Positions 8,520 to 17,662 of a stretch of 64,000 bases of DNA are shown in pieces (positions within the stretch are counted from its first letter, which is position 1; every line of letters starts with the position of its first letter). The notes under the pieces are model-generated. The model was not told the DNA's origin and did no database searches. It was given only the letters and a program-made list of their open reading frames with translations. The DNA is from Dialister sp. UBA7295. GTDB lineage: Bacteria; Bacillota; Negativicutes; Veillonellales; Dialisteraceae. The position numbers were made by a program, and so were the translations under genes. Location of the stretch: NCBI GenBank assembly GCA_002471975.1, contig DKQZ01000090.1, forward strand, positions 1-64,000. The letters are read 5' to 3'.

Positions 8520-9872
8520 ATCGATACGGACATACAGCGGCTTGCCATTTGCGCGGTGGTCGCATTGATCGTTTCATTTATGAACTATCACAATACGCTG
8601 GTAAATTTTTCATTTGCCCGTATGCGCAAGAAATACATCGAGGACAATGATGAACAGGATCCGGCCCTCATCCGGAAAGTGGCTCCTTTCTATCAGCGGA
8701 CGAGCCAGATCCTGGGCGGCACCCAGATGGCTTTTATTTCCTATACCGGAGTCTTTGCCGTTGCTCTTCTGGGCATGGCTTATCATGGCTTCTGGCTGCT
8801 CTGCCCCTTCTTTGGAGAGAAATCGGCCTGGATGCTCTACCTTATCCTGGTTTTGTCGGCGGCTGTCCTCTTAGCCGCTTTCTGGATTCTGACGGTCCTG
8901 ATTCCCGGGACTCATGCCCTGGTGGAACCGCTTCCCATTCTCGCCTCCCATGGCTGGGTGATTTCCTGGAACCGCCATTTTTTCCGTGTCACCGTGCAGA
9001 CGGGGCTCATGATTGCCCGCCGTCTCTTTGCGGCCAGAAAAATCCCTTTCCGGGATGAAGTGAATTTCACTTATACGGAAGACGAAATCCGCTGCATCGT
9101 GGAGGAATCGAACCGGAGCGGACGGCTCAATGCGCTGGAAAATACGCTCATCAAGAATTCTTTTGATTTCTTCGATCTCATGGTGCGGGACGTCATGATT
9201 CCCCGAAACGACATGGTGGTTATCGATTTCAATGATGATATAGAAACCATGCGGCGGATGATTTCCAAAGCCCATCACACCTGCTATCCCGTATGTATGG
9301 ATGACAAGGATCAGATCATTGGCTTCATCCATGTGAAGGATTTCATGGAAAATCTCCAGCGGGGCGATGCGAACCTGAAAAAGATCATCCGGGAAATATT
9401 AACGGTGCCCGAAGTCATGCCGGCGCCTTCCCTCCTGCAGCTCATGAAAAACCATCGGACCTATCTCGCCGTAGTAGTCGATGAATATGGCGGGACTTCC
9501 GGACTTGTCACTCTGGAAGATTTAGTCGAAGAACTGATCGGAGAAATTCCCCAGGCCGTGGATACGACTCCTTATGAAATACTCCGCAAAAAGGACGGAA
9601 CCTACGAATTTGACGGCACCGTCATATTGGAAGACGTTTCTGACCGGCTGGAAGTGGACTTGGACGAAGAAGATTTGAATGCCACCATCGGGGGCTTCGT
9701 ATTCTCCCATCTGGAACGGATCCCGAAAGTGGGAGACCATGTGGATTACGGCAGCTGGCGTTTCTCCGTGCTCCGGGTGGATGGTTTCCGCATCGTCCGT
9801 GTGAAGGCGGAAAAGACTGCCAAAAAGAAGGAAGTAAAGAAAGAAGAGAAAACCGATGGAAAACCGGATTAA
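8520..9872 (+). CDS. CBS-domain transporter-associated protein (HlyC/CorC family), apparent AUC start
   Basis: About 450 residues. An N-terminal membrane domain of roughly three to four helices resembles the CNNM/DUF21 region. Two CBS domains follow (VRDVMIPRNDMVVI and the VVVDEYGGTSGLVTLEDLVEE segment), then a CorC_HlyC C-terminal domain (DLNATIGGFVFSHLERIPK). The family is linked to Mg2+/Co2+ homeostasis. The frame has no ATG before the first helix. ATC 8520 lies 8 nt after AAGGAGG and gives the natural start (M)DTDIQRLAI. The in-frame GTG 8556 would start inside the first helix. Its 3' end overlaps recO. Confidence 0.85.
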   Translation: MDTDIQRLAICAVVALIVSFMNYHNTLVNFSFARMRKKYIEDNDEQDPALIRKVAPFYQRTSQILGGTQMAFISYTGVFAVALLGMAYHGFWLLCPFFGEKSAWMLYLILVLSAAVLLAAFWILTVLIPGTHALVEPLPILASHGWVISWNRHFFRVTVQTGLMIARRLFAARKIPFRDEVNFTYTEDEIRCIVEESNRSGRLNALENTLIKNSFDFFDLMVRDVMIPRNDMVVIDFNDDIETMRRMISKAHHTCYPVCMDDKDQIIGFIHVKDFMENLQRGDANLKKIIREILTVPEVMPAPSLLQLMKNHRTYLAVVVDEYGGTSGLVTLEDLVEELIGEIPQAVDTTPYEILRKKDGTYEFDGTVILEDVSDRLEVDLDEEDLNATIGGFVFSHLERIPKVGDHVDYGSWRFSVLRVDGFRIVRVKAEKTAKKKEVKKEEKTDGKPD

Positions 9873-10509
9873 AAGCGGAGAAGCCATCGTCCTCGAAGCC
9901 CGACAGGGAAAAGAGGGGGGCAAAAAGCTCACCCTTTTCACCGGGGACGAAGGGCGCCTTGATGCCTATGTGTCCAGATCCGTCATGACCCGCTCCGGCA
10001 CAGGGCTGACGATGCCCTTTGCCCATATCCGCTATACCGGCTCCGAGGGAGAATTTCTCATCCTCAGCCAGTACGAAGGGGAACTTCTTTTCGACATGAT
10101 GAAGCTCACCTATGAGGAAATGACCTGCTGGTATTTCCTCATCGAAACAGCGGAGAAACTGTTTCCCCTCCATCAGGAAGATGCCCGGGCCTATGAAATC
10201 CTTCTCTCCACCGGAAAAGCAGGAGGAAACAGAAATCATCTGATTACCTCCTTTATCGGAGTCATCAAACTTCTGGCAGCAGCCGGTTTTGACGCCTCCT
10301 CTCCCGAAGCGGCAGACCGTTTTCACCTGTCAAAAAATGCCCGCCTCCTCCTCGCCGATTTCAGAAATTACCGCTGGAGCGAACCTTTCGGAAGAAATAT
10401 TTCCAAAGCCACCTTCCGCCAGTGCGCTTCCTACATCGATGATTTCATCCGGGAAATCTGCGACACGGAAATGAAAACAAAAGGGGCCTTCCTCTCGGCA
10501 ATCAGCTGA
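9856..10509 (+). CDS. recO: DNA repair protein RecO
   Basis: 217 residues, slightly short for RecO (usually about 240-250). It has an N-terminal OB-fold (EAIVLEARQGKEGGKKLTLF) and a helical C-terminal domain. RecO loads RecA through RecR at gaps. No zinc-binding cysteine cluster is visible. It overlaps the preceding gene by 17 nt. Position after era supports the call; sequence similarity alone is modest. Confidence 0.8.
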   Translation: MENRIKSGEAIVLEARQGKEGGKKLTLFTGDEGRLDAYVSRSVMTRSGTGLTMPFAHIRYTGSEGEFLILSQYEGELLFDMMKLTYEEMTCWYFLIETAEKLFPLHQEDARAYEILLSTGKAGGNRNHLITSFIGVIKLLAAAGFDASSPEAADRFHLSKNARLLLADFRNYRWSEPFGRNISKATFRQCASYIDDFIREICDTEMKTKGAFLSAIS

Positions 10510-10516
10510 TCCATGA

Positions 10517-10548
10517 TAAAAAGGACTGTTTCAGGACGGTCCTTTTTC
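10517..10548 (+). terminator. Terminator after recO
   Basis: Stem AAAAGGAC / GTCCTTTT with a TTTCAG-containing loop and a T run. Confidence 0.75.
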
Positions 10549-10797
10549 AGTGCATCCTGCATTCCATGGAATCCGTTCCGGGCTGAGAAAGAAGTCGAGA
10601 GGCACCGGAGGGACAGATACCCGGGAAAATTAATTCCGGAAATTCCGGCAGGAGCAAAGGATATGGGGCAGGGCGATTTCCCGCCTTTCTCATTCGGGGC
10701 ATCCTGACCATGGACGGGACAGCAGGGGATGGTTCCACCGGATTATTTCCACCGGCGCTTCACGGCACCCGGTTCTTGATGGCTGTAGAAACTCCCC
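10549..10797. other. Intergenic, no gene seen
   Basis: 250 bp between the recO terminator and the promoter of the amino-acid transporter. No convincing reading frame or repeat was seen. Confidence 0.4.
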
Positions 10798-10826
10798 TTG
10801 ACAAAAACAGATAAAGGGGCTACTAT
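10798..10826 (+). promoter_or_regulatory. Sigma-70 promoter of the amino-acid ABC operon
   Basis: TTGACA (10798-10803), a 17-bp spacer, then TACTAT (10821-10826). The leader contains an AATAAAGAAA-rich stretch that recurs before the permease gene at about 11829. Confidence 0.75.
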
Positions 10827-10905
10827 ATTGTCATAGCAATTCTTTACTAGAATAAAGAAATAAAGAAACGGTATTATTTCATCATGTTTAAAGGAGAGGG
10901 ACAAT

Positions 10906-11733
10906 ATGAAACTGAAAAAGATGGTCATGGCAGGAGTTCTGGCGCTGGGTTGTGTAGGAATGCTGGCAGGCTGCGGCGGCGGAGACAAGAAACCGGCTGC
11001 TTCTTCTGCTCCGGCCAAATCGGCAGCAGCTGCTGCAAAACCGGCAAAAATCGTAGCAGGCATGGATGATACCTTCGCACCGATGGGCTTCCGCGATGAT
11101 TCCGGCAAGATCGTAGGCTTCGATATCGATATGGCCAATGCGATTTCCAAGGAAATCGGTGTGCCCATCGAATTCAAGCCGATTGACTGGGCTTCCAAGG
11201 AAACGGAACTGAATTCCGGCCGCATCGACTGCATCTGGAATGGTTTCACCATGACTCCGGAACGTCAGAAGAAACTGGCATTTACCAAACCGTACATGGA
11301 TAACCTGCAGGAATTCGTAGTCCTCAAAGATACCCCATACCAGAGCATGGCTGACCTGAAGGGCAAGAAGATTACCATTCAGGAAGCTTCCACCGCTGAA
11401 ACCGCGCTCAACCGCGATCCCCAGCTGAAGGCTGCCTTTGCAGAAGTGAAATCCTATCCGGACCTCACCGCCTGCTTCATGGATCTGGAATCCGGCCGCT
11501 GCGATGCAGTTCTGGCTGATACGGTGCTGAATGAATACTACATGACCAAGAAACCGGATAAGTTCAGAGAACTGCCGGATGTCGTATCCAAGGATACCTT
11601 CTCCATCGGTATCAAGAAAGATAACCAGGCCCTGGTTGATCTCCTGAATACCGGTATTGATAAAGTCATTGCCAATGGGGAAGCGGCAAAGATTTCCAAC
11701 AAGTGGTTCGGTAAAGATGTACTGCTGAAATAA
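10906..11733 (+). CDS. Polar amino-acid ABC transporter, substrate-binding lipoprotein
   Basis: 275 residues of the SBP_bac_3 family. A lipoprotein signal ends at LAGC (Cys23), followed by an Ala/Lys/Pro linker to about residue 45. The domain opens with KIVAGMDDTFAPMGF and contains GFDIDMANAI and the FTMTPERQKKLAFTKPY hinge signature. Strong AAAGGAGAGG site before ATG 10906. A terminator separates it from the permease and ATPase genes, which suggests extra expression of the binding protein. The ligand (Gln, Arg, His or Cys class) cannot be told from sequence. Confidence 0.9.
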   Translation: MKLKKMVMAGVLALGCVGMLAGCGGGDKKPAASSAPAKSAAAAAKPAKIVAGMDDTFAPMGFRDDSGKIVGFDIDMANAISKEIGVPIEFKPIDWASKETELNSGRIDCIWNGFTMTPERQKKLAFTKPYMDNLQEFVVLKDTPYQSMADLKGKKITIQEASTAETALNRDPQLKAAFAEVKSYPDLTACFMDLESGRCDAVLADTVLNEYYMTKKPDKFRELPDVVSKDTFSIGIKKDNQALVDLLNTGIDKVIANGEAAKISNKWFGKDVLLK

Positions 11734-11751
11734 TTTCCATAGGAAACAGGT

Positions 11752-11784
11752 AAAACCGGGACAATCAAACTGTCCCGGTTTTCT
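11752..11784 (+). terminator. Terminator between binding protein and permease
   Basis: Stem AAACCGGGACA / TGTCCCGGTTT followed by T-rich sequence. It may be leaky and set the ratio of binding protein to membrane parts. Confidence 0.8.
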
Positions 11785-11940
11785 ATTGCTCTTTTATATT
11801 TCTCCCATAAAATCTGTTTCTCTATCTTGTTAAAAGAATAAAGAAAGAGTATTATAAACTTAAATAAGCCGCTTTCCGTTTCGGGAAAGGACGGGAAGGC
11901 TGTCAAAAGGGGATTTCCCATTTATATAAGGAGCTATCGA

Positions 11941-12588
11941 ATGGATTATATTTTAAAGATTCTACCCAATATGTTCGTTGGCCTTGGCGTATCAGCGAAG
12001 ATTTTCCTGATCACCATCGTCCTGGCATTGCCTGTGGGCGTTTTGCTGGCACTGGTCCGCATTTCCAAAGTGGCAGTACTTCGAAAACTGGCAGAAATTT
12101 ATATTTATGTCATGAGAGGTACTCCTCTTATGCTGCAGATTATGTTCATCTACTACGGCCTGCCATTAATGCTTCATCTGCAGATTGATGATTTCCCGGC
12201 GGCCATCATTGCTTTCGTGGCCAACTACTGCGCGTACTTTGCGGAAATATTCAGGGGCGGTATCCAGTCCATTCCGAAAGGTCAGTATGAAGGGGCAAAG
12301 GTGCTGGGGTTCGGTTACAGGCAGACCATGTGGCATATCATCCTGCCCCAGGTGGTGAAGCGGGTTATCCCTCCTCTTGGCAATGAAACCATTACTCTTC
12401 TGAAAGATACGTCCCTGGTCTATATCCTGGCCATGAACGATCTCATGCGTGTCACCCGCGCATTCGTACAGCGTGATTTCGATACGACTCCATTCCTGGT
12501 AGCTGCGGTTTTCTACCTGGTCTGCACGGCAGTACTGACGAAGATTCTGGCATATGTGGAAGCCCACTATGCGGTTTATGAGGAATGA
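11941..12588 (+). CDS. Polar amino-acid ABC transporter, permease
   Basis: A 215-residue HisM/GlnP-type inner-membrane permease with about five transmembrane helices. It contains the family EAA loop around residues 115-145 (GAKVLGFGYRQTMWHIILPQ), which docks the ATPase. ATG 11941 follows AAGGAG. It acts with the ATPase 9 bp downstream and the lipoprotein upstream. Confidence 0.92.
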   Translation: MDYILKILPNMFVGLGVSAKIFLITIVLALPVGVLLALVRISKVAVLRKLAEIYIYVMRGTPLMLQIMFIYYGLPLMLHLQIDDFPAAIIAFVANYCAYFAEIFRGGIQSIPKGQYEGAKVLGFGYRQTMWHIILPQVVKRVIPPLGNETITLLKDTSLVYILAMNDLMRVTRAFVQRDFDTTPFLVAAVFYLVCTAVLTKILAYVEAHYAVYEE

Positions 12589-12597
12589 GGCGGGACT

Positions 12598-13359
12598 ATG
12601 AGTTTTATTGAAATGAGAAATATCAGGAAAGATTTCGGGAAGCTCACCATCCTCCATGGAGTAGACCTTACGCTGGAAAAAGGACAGGTTATTTCCATCA
12701 TCGGGCCCTCCGGCGCAGGGAAAAGTACGCTCCTCCGCTGCCTCATCCATCTGGAATCGATTCAGGGGGGCTCCATCAAAGTGGACGGCGATTATCTGGC
12801 AGAAGAAAAGAACGGCCAGGTGGTGTATGCGCCGGAAAATAAAGCGAAAGAAATCCTCGCCAAGATGGGCATGGTTTTCCAGTCTTTCAATCTGTTTCCC
12901 CACATGACAGTCCTGGACAACGTCATGGTGGCTCCCATTTATGTAAAAGGCATGAAGAAAGAGGAAATCCTTCCCATTGCGGAAGATTTGCTGAATAAAG
13001 TAGGCCTCCTCAATAAAAAAGACGTATATCCCGGCAGCCTTTCCGGCGGCCAGAAACAGCGTGTGGCCATTGCCAGGGCTCTTGCCATGAACCCGGCCAT
13101 TATGCTTTTCGATGAACCGACTTCGGCCCTGGACCCCGAACTGACGGGAGAAGTTCTGAAGACTATCCAGCAGCTGGCCGATGAAAATATGACCATGGCC
13201 ATCGTCACCCACGAAATGGCTTTCGCCAAATCGGTTTCCGACAAGATCCTCTTCATGGTGGACGGACGGGTGGAAGAAGAAGGGACTTCGGAAGAAGTCT
13301 TCGATCATCCGAAGAGCGAAAGAACGAAAGCCTTCCTGAAATCCATTTTGAGAGCATGA
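12598..13359 (+). CDS. Polar amino-acid ABC transporter, ATP-binding protein
   Basis: A 253-residue GlnQ/ArtP-like ATPase. Walker A is GPSGAGKST, the Q-loop is VFQSFNLFPH, the signature is LSGGQKQRVAIARAL, Walker B is IMLFDEPTSALD, and the switch His is in VTHEMAF. It is the last gene of the operon, followed by a heptamer element with a strong terminator. Confidence 0.95.
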   Translation: MSFIEMRNIRKDFGKLTILHGVDLTLEKGQVISIIGPSGAGKSTLLRCLIHLESIQGGSIKVDGDYLAEEKNGQVVYAPENKAKEILAKMGMVFQSFNLFPHMTVLDNVMVAPIYVKGMKKEEILPIAEDLLNKVGLLNKKDVYPGSLSGGQKQRVAIARALAMNPAIMLFDEPTSALDPELTGEVLKTIQQLADENMTMAIVTHEMAFAKSVSDKILFMVDGRVEEEGTSEEVFDHPKSERTKAFLKSILRA

Positions 13360-13392
13360 GTCACATTTGTCTGGTGTGCTCTGGAGTAAAAA

Positions 13393-13589
13393 GTGAATAG
13401 TTATCAGTTTGCGGAATCGTCATTTCAGGACATAAACTATAGCCTGAATTGAAAATATGAATATAAAAGACCCCGGAAATCAATATTTCCGGGGTCTTTT
13501 ATTTGTTTTGAATGGATATCTTCATTTCTCACCGGATGATTCTGTCCCGGGACAGCAGTGATGGGAAAATGACTGATAACTGATCACTT
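13393..13589. repeat. Heptamer-arm element enclosing a strong terminator
   Basis: GTGAATAGTTATCAG at 13393-13408 and its approximate reverse complement at 13570-13588 bracket the interval. Inside it, at 13465-13504, is a terminator with a 16-bp stem (AAAAGACCCCGGAAAT / ATTTCCGGGGTCTTTT). It serves the ABC operon and probably also the convergent chromate-transporter genes. Confidence 0.65.
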
Positions 13590-14153
13590 TTACATAGAGA
13601 ATACAATCCCAGCCACGGCGGAGATGGCGATATACGCTACGGGATGCCAGCGGAATTTTTTTAAACCCATATAGACGAGTACGGCCAGGATGATGGACTG
13701 GATGCGGAAGAGATCGGTCATGAAGCCCGTATTTCCATAAAGAGGAAGGTTCAGGAGGGCCACTTTGGCCACTCCCAGACCTGCTGCCGTGATGAGGGCG
13801 GTAGAAGCGGGGCGGAGTCCATAAAAAATTTTCTTGACCACTTCCGATTCCCGGAATTTCGTGAGCACCGCATAGACAATGGTAATCACGATCAGGGCCG
13901 GAGCCGTCAGGGACAACGTGGTGAAAATGCCTCCAGGAATGCCGAGGGCCTGGAAGCCGGCGTAAGTGGCCATATTGACGCCCAGGGGTCCCGGGGTGGA
14001 TTCGGAAATGGCGATCATATTGGCGATATCTTCCGAAGTGAACCAGCCGGTACGCTGGGAAATATCATAGAGGAAAGGCAGGGTGGCGAGCCCCCCGCCG
14101 ACGGCGAAGAGACCGGCCTTGAAAAATTCCCAGAACATGAGAAGCCAGATCAT
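13590..14153 (-). CDS. Chromate transporter family protein, second half
   Basis: A 187-residue membrane protein of the CHR family, short-chain type (one CHR domain, about five to six helices). It has the diagnostic FAVGGGLATLPFL near residue 16 and the ESTPGPLGVNMATYAG block near 50. Short CHR proteins work as pairs. It overlaps its partner by 4 nt. The substrate in this organism is not evident; chromate efflux is the family's named role. Confidence 0.88.
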   Translation of the reverse strand: MIWLLMFWEFFKAGLFAVGGGLATLPFLYDISQRTGWFTSEDIANMIAISESTPGPLGVNMATYAGFQALGIPGGIFTTLSLTAPALIVITIVYAVLTKFRESEVVKKIFYGLRPASTALITAAGLGVAKVALLNLPLYGNTGFMTDLFRIQSIILAVLVYMGLKKFRWHPVAYIAISAVAGIVFSM

Positions 14154-14701
14154 TTTGCGGCACCTTCTTTCCTGTCAGACGGTTTCAGGAAGAACCCAAT
14201 GACTGCGGCCACGATGACGGAAATTACCGGGGATACGGGGGCAAAGAGGGCAATGGCCAGAATCAGGATATAGATGAAAAGGGTCCTTTTGTCATGAACT
14301 GATTTCTTTCCCAGTTTGACCACGGCGTCAAGAATGAGGATACACACACAGGCCCGGATGCCGGCGAAAGCATGGATGACATAGGGGTTTTCTTCAAATT
14401 CTGTGAGGAACATGGCAATCACGGTAATGATCATCATGGATGGGGTAATGACTCCGATGGTAGCAAAGAGACCTCCCCAGAAACCTTTGAGCTTGAGGCC
14501 TATGAAAGTGGCCACATTGACGGCAATCATCCCCGGCGTCACCTGGCCGAGAGCATAATAATCCATCAGTTCTTCATCTTTCGCCCAGTGGTGATTCTCC
14601 ACGATTTCCCGCTGAAGGATAGGCAGCATGGCATATCCGCCGCCAAAGGTGACGGCCCCCATTTTCGCGAAAATCAGGAATAACTGAATGAGAAGTTTCA
14701 T
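14150..14701 (-). CDS. Chromate transporter family protein, first half
   Basis: A 183-residue short CHR-family membrane protein with TFGGGYAMLPIL near residue 18 and GQVTPGMIAVNVATFIG near residue 51. It is the upstream member of the pair and is transcribed divergently from a LysR regulator that starts about 155 bp away, a common arrangement for a regulator and its target. Confidence 0.88.
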   Translation of the reverse strand: MKLLIQLFLIFAKMGAVTFGGGYAMLPILQREIVENHHWAKDEELMDYYALGQVTPGMIAVNVATFIGLKLKGFWGGLFATIGVITPSMMIITVIAMFLTEFEENPYVIHAFAGIRACVCILILDAVVKLGKKSVHDKRTLFIYILILAIALFAPVSPVISVIVAAVIGFFLKPSDRKEGAAK

Positions 14702-14856
14702 GGGTCCTCCATAAAGAGTATACTTTATCGTTTCAGTGGAACGATTTTAAAGAAATACGATGGAAAGTATTGCACATCAATTCGAATATATGTATCATAA
14801 CAGGTAATGAGGCATATGAAAAATATTTATTTTTTAAGAAACCATATGGAGGACGT

Positions 14857-15729
14857 ATGGATTTAAGACAGCTCCACTATTTCAAAACCATTGTGGAAGA
14901 AGGGACCATCAGCAGCGCGGCGAGAAAACTTCATGTGTCCCAGCCTCCTTTATCCTCCCAGATGCACCAGCTTGAAAAAGAACTGGGAGTTTCCCTCTTC
15001 CGCCGTGGGGCCAGGCAGATTACCCCTACGGAAGCAGGGAGCCGGCTCTACCGGTATGCGTCGGAAATGATTGAGCTCGAAGAAGCGGCAAGAGAAGAAA
15101 TTTCCACTTTCCAGTCCGGCCGCCAGGGTATTCTCCGGCTGGGGCTCGTTTCCTCCGGCGGCCATGAAAAGCTCTATGAGAGGCTGCGGCGGTATCAGGA
15201 AAAGTATCCCCATATACAGATCAAAGTGTATGAAGGAAACAGTTATGAACTGCTGGAAAAGCTGAGGAAAGGAAAAATCGATATTTCCCTTCTCCGGTCC
15301 CCTTTCTCTGCCTATGGCCTGGACCTCCTGCCCCTGGACCATACCCGTATGGGGGTGGGAGGGAAAGAGGATTATTTCCCTGAACGGAAGGAAACCTATA
15401 CTTTATCGGATCTGAAAGAGGCGCCCCTCATTCTCTATCGCCGGTGGGAAAAAATCATTCTGGCGGAATGCGCAAAAGAAAATTTCATTCCCAATGAGTA
15501 CTGCGTGGCCGATGATGCCAGGACCTGCCGACAGTGGGCCGAAGAAGGTTTGGGCCTTGCAGTGGTGCCGGAGTCGGTACTTTACGAAAGCAGCCGTCTC
15601 ACCATGGGTGTCATGGAAGAAGAAGCCCTCATGAGCCAGCTCGTCCTGGCCCTCCGAAAAGGAGAAGGCGAGGGACCGGCGAAAATGTTTTTTGATTTAC
15701 AGATACCCGGAAACGAAGTCCTTCCTTGA
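14857..15729 (+). CDS. LysR-family transcriptional regulator
   Basis: 290 residues. An N-terminal winged HTH occupies residues 1-60 (MDLRQLHYFKTIVEEGTISS, then AARKLHVSQPPLSSQM). The effector domain runs from about residue 88 (LRLGLVSSGG). ATG 14857 has an ATGGAGG site 4 nt upstream; an earlier in-frame ATG at 14770 has none. It is divergent from the chromate-type transporter pair and likely controls it; the effector is unknown. Confidence 0.9.
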   Translation: MDLRQLHYFKTIVEEGTISSAARKLHVSQPPLSSQMHQLEKELGVSLFRRGARQITPTEAGSRLYRYASEMIELEEAAREEISTFQSGRQGILRLGLVSSGGHEKLYERLRRYQEKYPHIQIKVYEGNSYELLEKLRKGKIDISLLRSPFSAYGLDLLPLDHTRMGVGGKEDYFPERKETYTLSDLKEAPLILYRRWEKIILAECAKENFIPNEYCVADDARTCRQWAEEGLGLAVVPESVLYESSRLTMGVMEEEALMSQLVLALRKGEGEGPAKMFFDLQIPGNEVLP

Positions 15730-15766
15730 CCATGAAACAGAGGGTTCAAGGGATCAGCCGCAGGTG

Positions 15767-15803
15767 AAGGCGGTATAGCCAAATGACGGGCGCCGCCTTT
15801 TTT
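15767..15803 (+). terminator. Terminator after the LysR gene
   Basis: AAGGCGG…CCGCC stem followed by T6. Confidence 0.6.
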
Positions 15804-15890
15804 ATATGAAATATTTAAGGTTATACAATGAAATTCAAAAGCCAAAGGCTTTATATGTAAGATTGGCCGGCAAAGCCCCCTATCCTTCAC

Positions 15891-15922
15891 GGGCCACGGA
15901 TCACGGACAACGGACCACGATT
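15891..15922. repeat. Heptamer repeat (GGNCCAC type)
   Basis: Four 7-bp units: GGGCCAC, GGATCAC, GGACAAC, GGACCAC. It is the reverse-strand version of the TTCGTGG/GTCCGTG family. It lies between the LysR terminator and the tig promoter region (-10 like TAAAAT near 16000). Confidence 0.6.
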
Positions 15923-16087
15923 TGTCGTCTGTAAACAATTCCATGGGATCTCAATAAATTTTTCCCAACAGGAGTTTGTTTTTTTATTTACTCTGTGATA
16001 AAATATAACTTGCGATTTATCGTACATTGTAAAACACAAAAAAGGTTCATTATTGTCGGTCTGCCGACTTAAGGAGGAATATTTTTT

Positions 16088-17455
16088 ATGAACGTAAAAG
16101 TAGAGGCACTGGATCAGCACAAGGTTTCCGTGGCAGTAGAACTGCCGGCTGAAGTCGTACAGAAGGGTTTCAAGAGAGCCGTAGCCCGTATTGCCAACCA
16201 GGTGAGAATCCCCGGTTTCCGTAAAGGCAAAGCAAGCCGCAAAATCCTTGAAATGCACTTTGGCAAAACTGCTGTAGAAGCAGAAGCCAAAGATATTGTC
16301 ATCAATGAAGCCCTGAATGAAGCCCTGACCCAGGAAAAACTGATTCCTGTCACCACTCCGGAAGTCAAGGAAGATACCTTCTCCGAAGCTGATGGCGCTA
16401 AATTCACCGCCTCTTTCGTTAAACGTCCGGAAGTAGAACTGGGCGAATACAAAGGTCTTTCCGCAGAAAGAAAGAATCCGGAAATTTCCGATGATGACGT
16501 TCTCGCACAGCTGAAAAGCGCCGCAGAACAGAATGCAAGACTGGAAAAGGCTGAAGAAGGCGCCATCCTCGCCAAAGGCGACTTCGCAGTCATTGACTTC
16601 AAAGGCACCGTTGACGGACAGCCTTTCGAAGGCGGCGAAGGCAAATCCTATCCGCTGGAAATCGGCTCCCAGAGCTTTATCCCGGGCTTTGAAGAACAGC
16701 TCGAAGGCCATAAGGCAGGCGACGATGTAACCGTTAAGGTAACCTTCCCGGCAGACTACTTCGTAGACCTTCTCAAAGGCAAAGAAGCAGAATTCTCCGT
16801 ACATATCAATGACGTAAAACGTAAACAGCTTCCGGCACTGGATGATGACTTTGCAAAATCCATTTCCCAGTACGACAAGATGGACGACCTGAAAGCAGCT
16901 ATTAAACAGCAGATGCAGCTCCAGGCGATCCAGGCAGCGGAAGAAGAATACCATGAGGCACTGGTTAACCAGGCAGTAGCAAACTCCAAAGTGGATATCC
17001 CCCATGAAATGGTGGAACAGCGCATCGACGAAATCGTCAATGAAATCAAACTGAATGTGGAAGCCCAGAATTCCACCCTTGAAAAATATCTCCAGCGTCT
17101 CGGCCAGACCGAAGAAGAACTTCGCAAGAACTATGAAAAGACCGCTGAAGAACAGGTTCGTCAGGGCCTCGTTCTCGAAACCATCGCTGACAAAGAACAG
17201 CTCGAAGTAAACAACCAGGACCTCTCCATGGAAGTTTACAGCATGGCTCATCAGTTCAATGCCGACCCGAAAGACGTCATGAAGATCATTAAAGACGAAG
17301 ACCGCGTAGGCATGCTCGTGAACTCCGTACTCCGCAAGAAAGCAGCTGCATTCATTTACGGTTCCACAAAGAAAGCAGAAGCTGACAAAGAAGAAGCAGA
17401 AGCTCCGAAAGCTGAAGAAGCACCGAAGGCAGAAGCTCCAGCTGACGCCCAGTAA
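16088..17455 (+). CDS. tig: Trigger factor
   Basis: A 455-residue ribosome-associated chaperone and prolyl isomerase. The N-terminal ribosome-binding signature GFRKGKASRKI is near residue 43. The FKBP domain follows at about 160-240 (DFAVIDFKGTVDGQPFEGG), then the C-terminal arms. The tail is unusually rich in Glu, Ala, Lys and Pro (residues 430-455). ATG 16088 follows AAGGAGG. It is next to clpP-clpX-lon as in many Firmicutes. Confidence 0.96.
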   Translation: MNVKVEALDQHKVSVAVELPAEVVQKGFKRAVARIANQVRIPGFRKGKASRKILEMHFGKTAVEAEAKDIVINEALNEALTQEKLIPVTTPEVKEDTFSEADGAKFTASFVKRPEVELGEYKGLSAERKNPEISDDDVLAQLKSAAEQNARLEKAEEGAILAKGDFAVIDFKGTVDGQPFEGGEGKSYPLEIGSQSFIPGFEEQLEGHKAGDDVTVKVTFPADYFVDLLKGKEAEFSVHINDVKRKQLPALDDDFAKSISQYDKMDDLKAAIKQQMQLQAIQAAEEEYHEALVNQAVANSKVDIPHEMVEQRIDEIVNEIKLNVEAQNSTLEKYLQRLGQTEEELRKNYEKTAEEQVRQGLVLETIADKEQLEVNNQDLSMEVYSMAHQFNADPKDVMKIIKDEDRVGMLVNSVLRKKAAAFIYGSTKKAEADKEEAEAPKAEEAPKAEAPADAQ

Positions 17456-17553
17456 GGCTTCTCTGTCCGGAAGGAGTCCATTTACAGGTCATATCCCGCA
17501 AGTGGCAGGCACCAATGGTGCCTATGAATTCAATCAGGTAACTCATGATGGTA

Positions 17554-17584
17554 AAAGAGACGCGGGGGAACCCTGCGTCTCTTT
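17554..17584 (+). terminator. Terminator after tig
   Basis: Stem AAAGAGACGCGGG / CTGCGTCTCTTT. Confidence 0.75.
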
Positions 17585-17662
17585 CGACCATATAAAAACC
17601 CCTGTATTTTCCTGTTTTCCGCCCTGCGGAAGACAATTTCCAAAAAGAAAGGGTGCTTTACT

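Noticed and set aside
12166..13308. 380-codon minus-strand frame opposite the ABC permease and ATPase genes
   Set aside because: Shadow frame; the plus-strand genes have all expected motifs and start signals.
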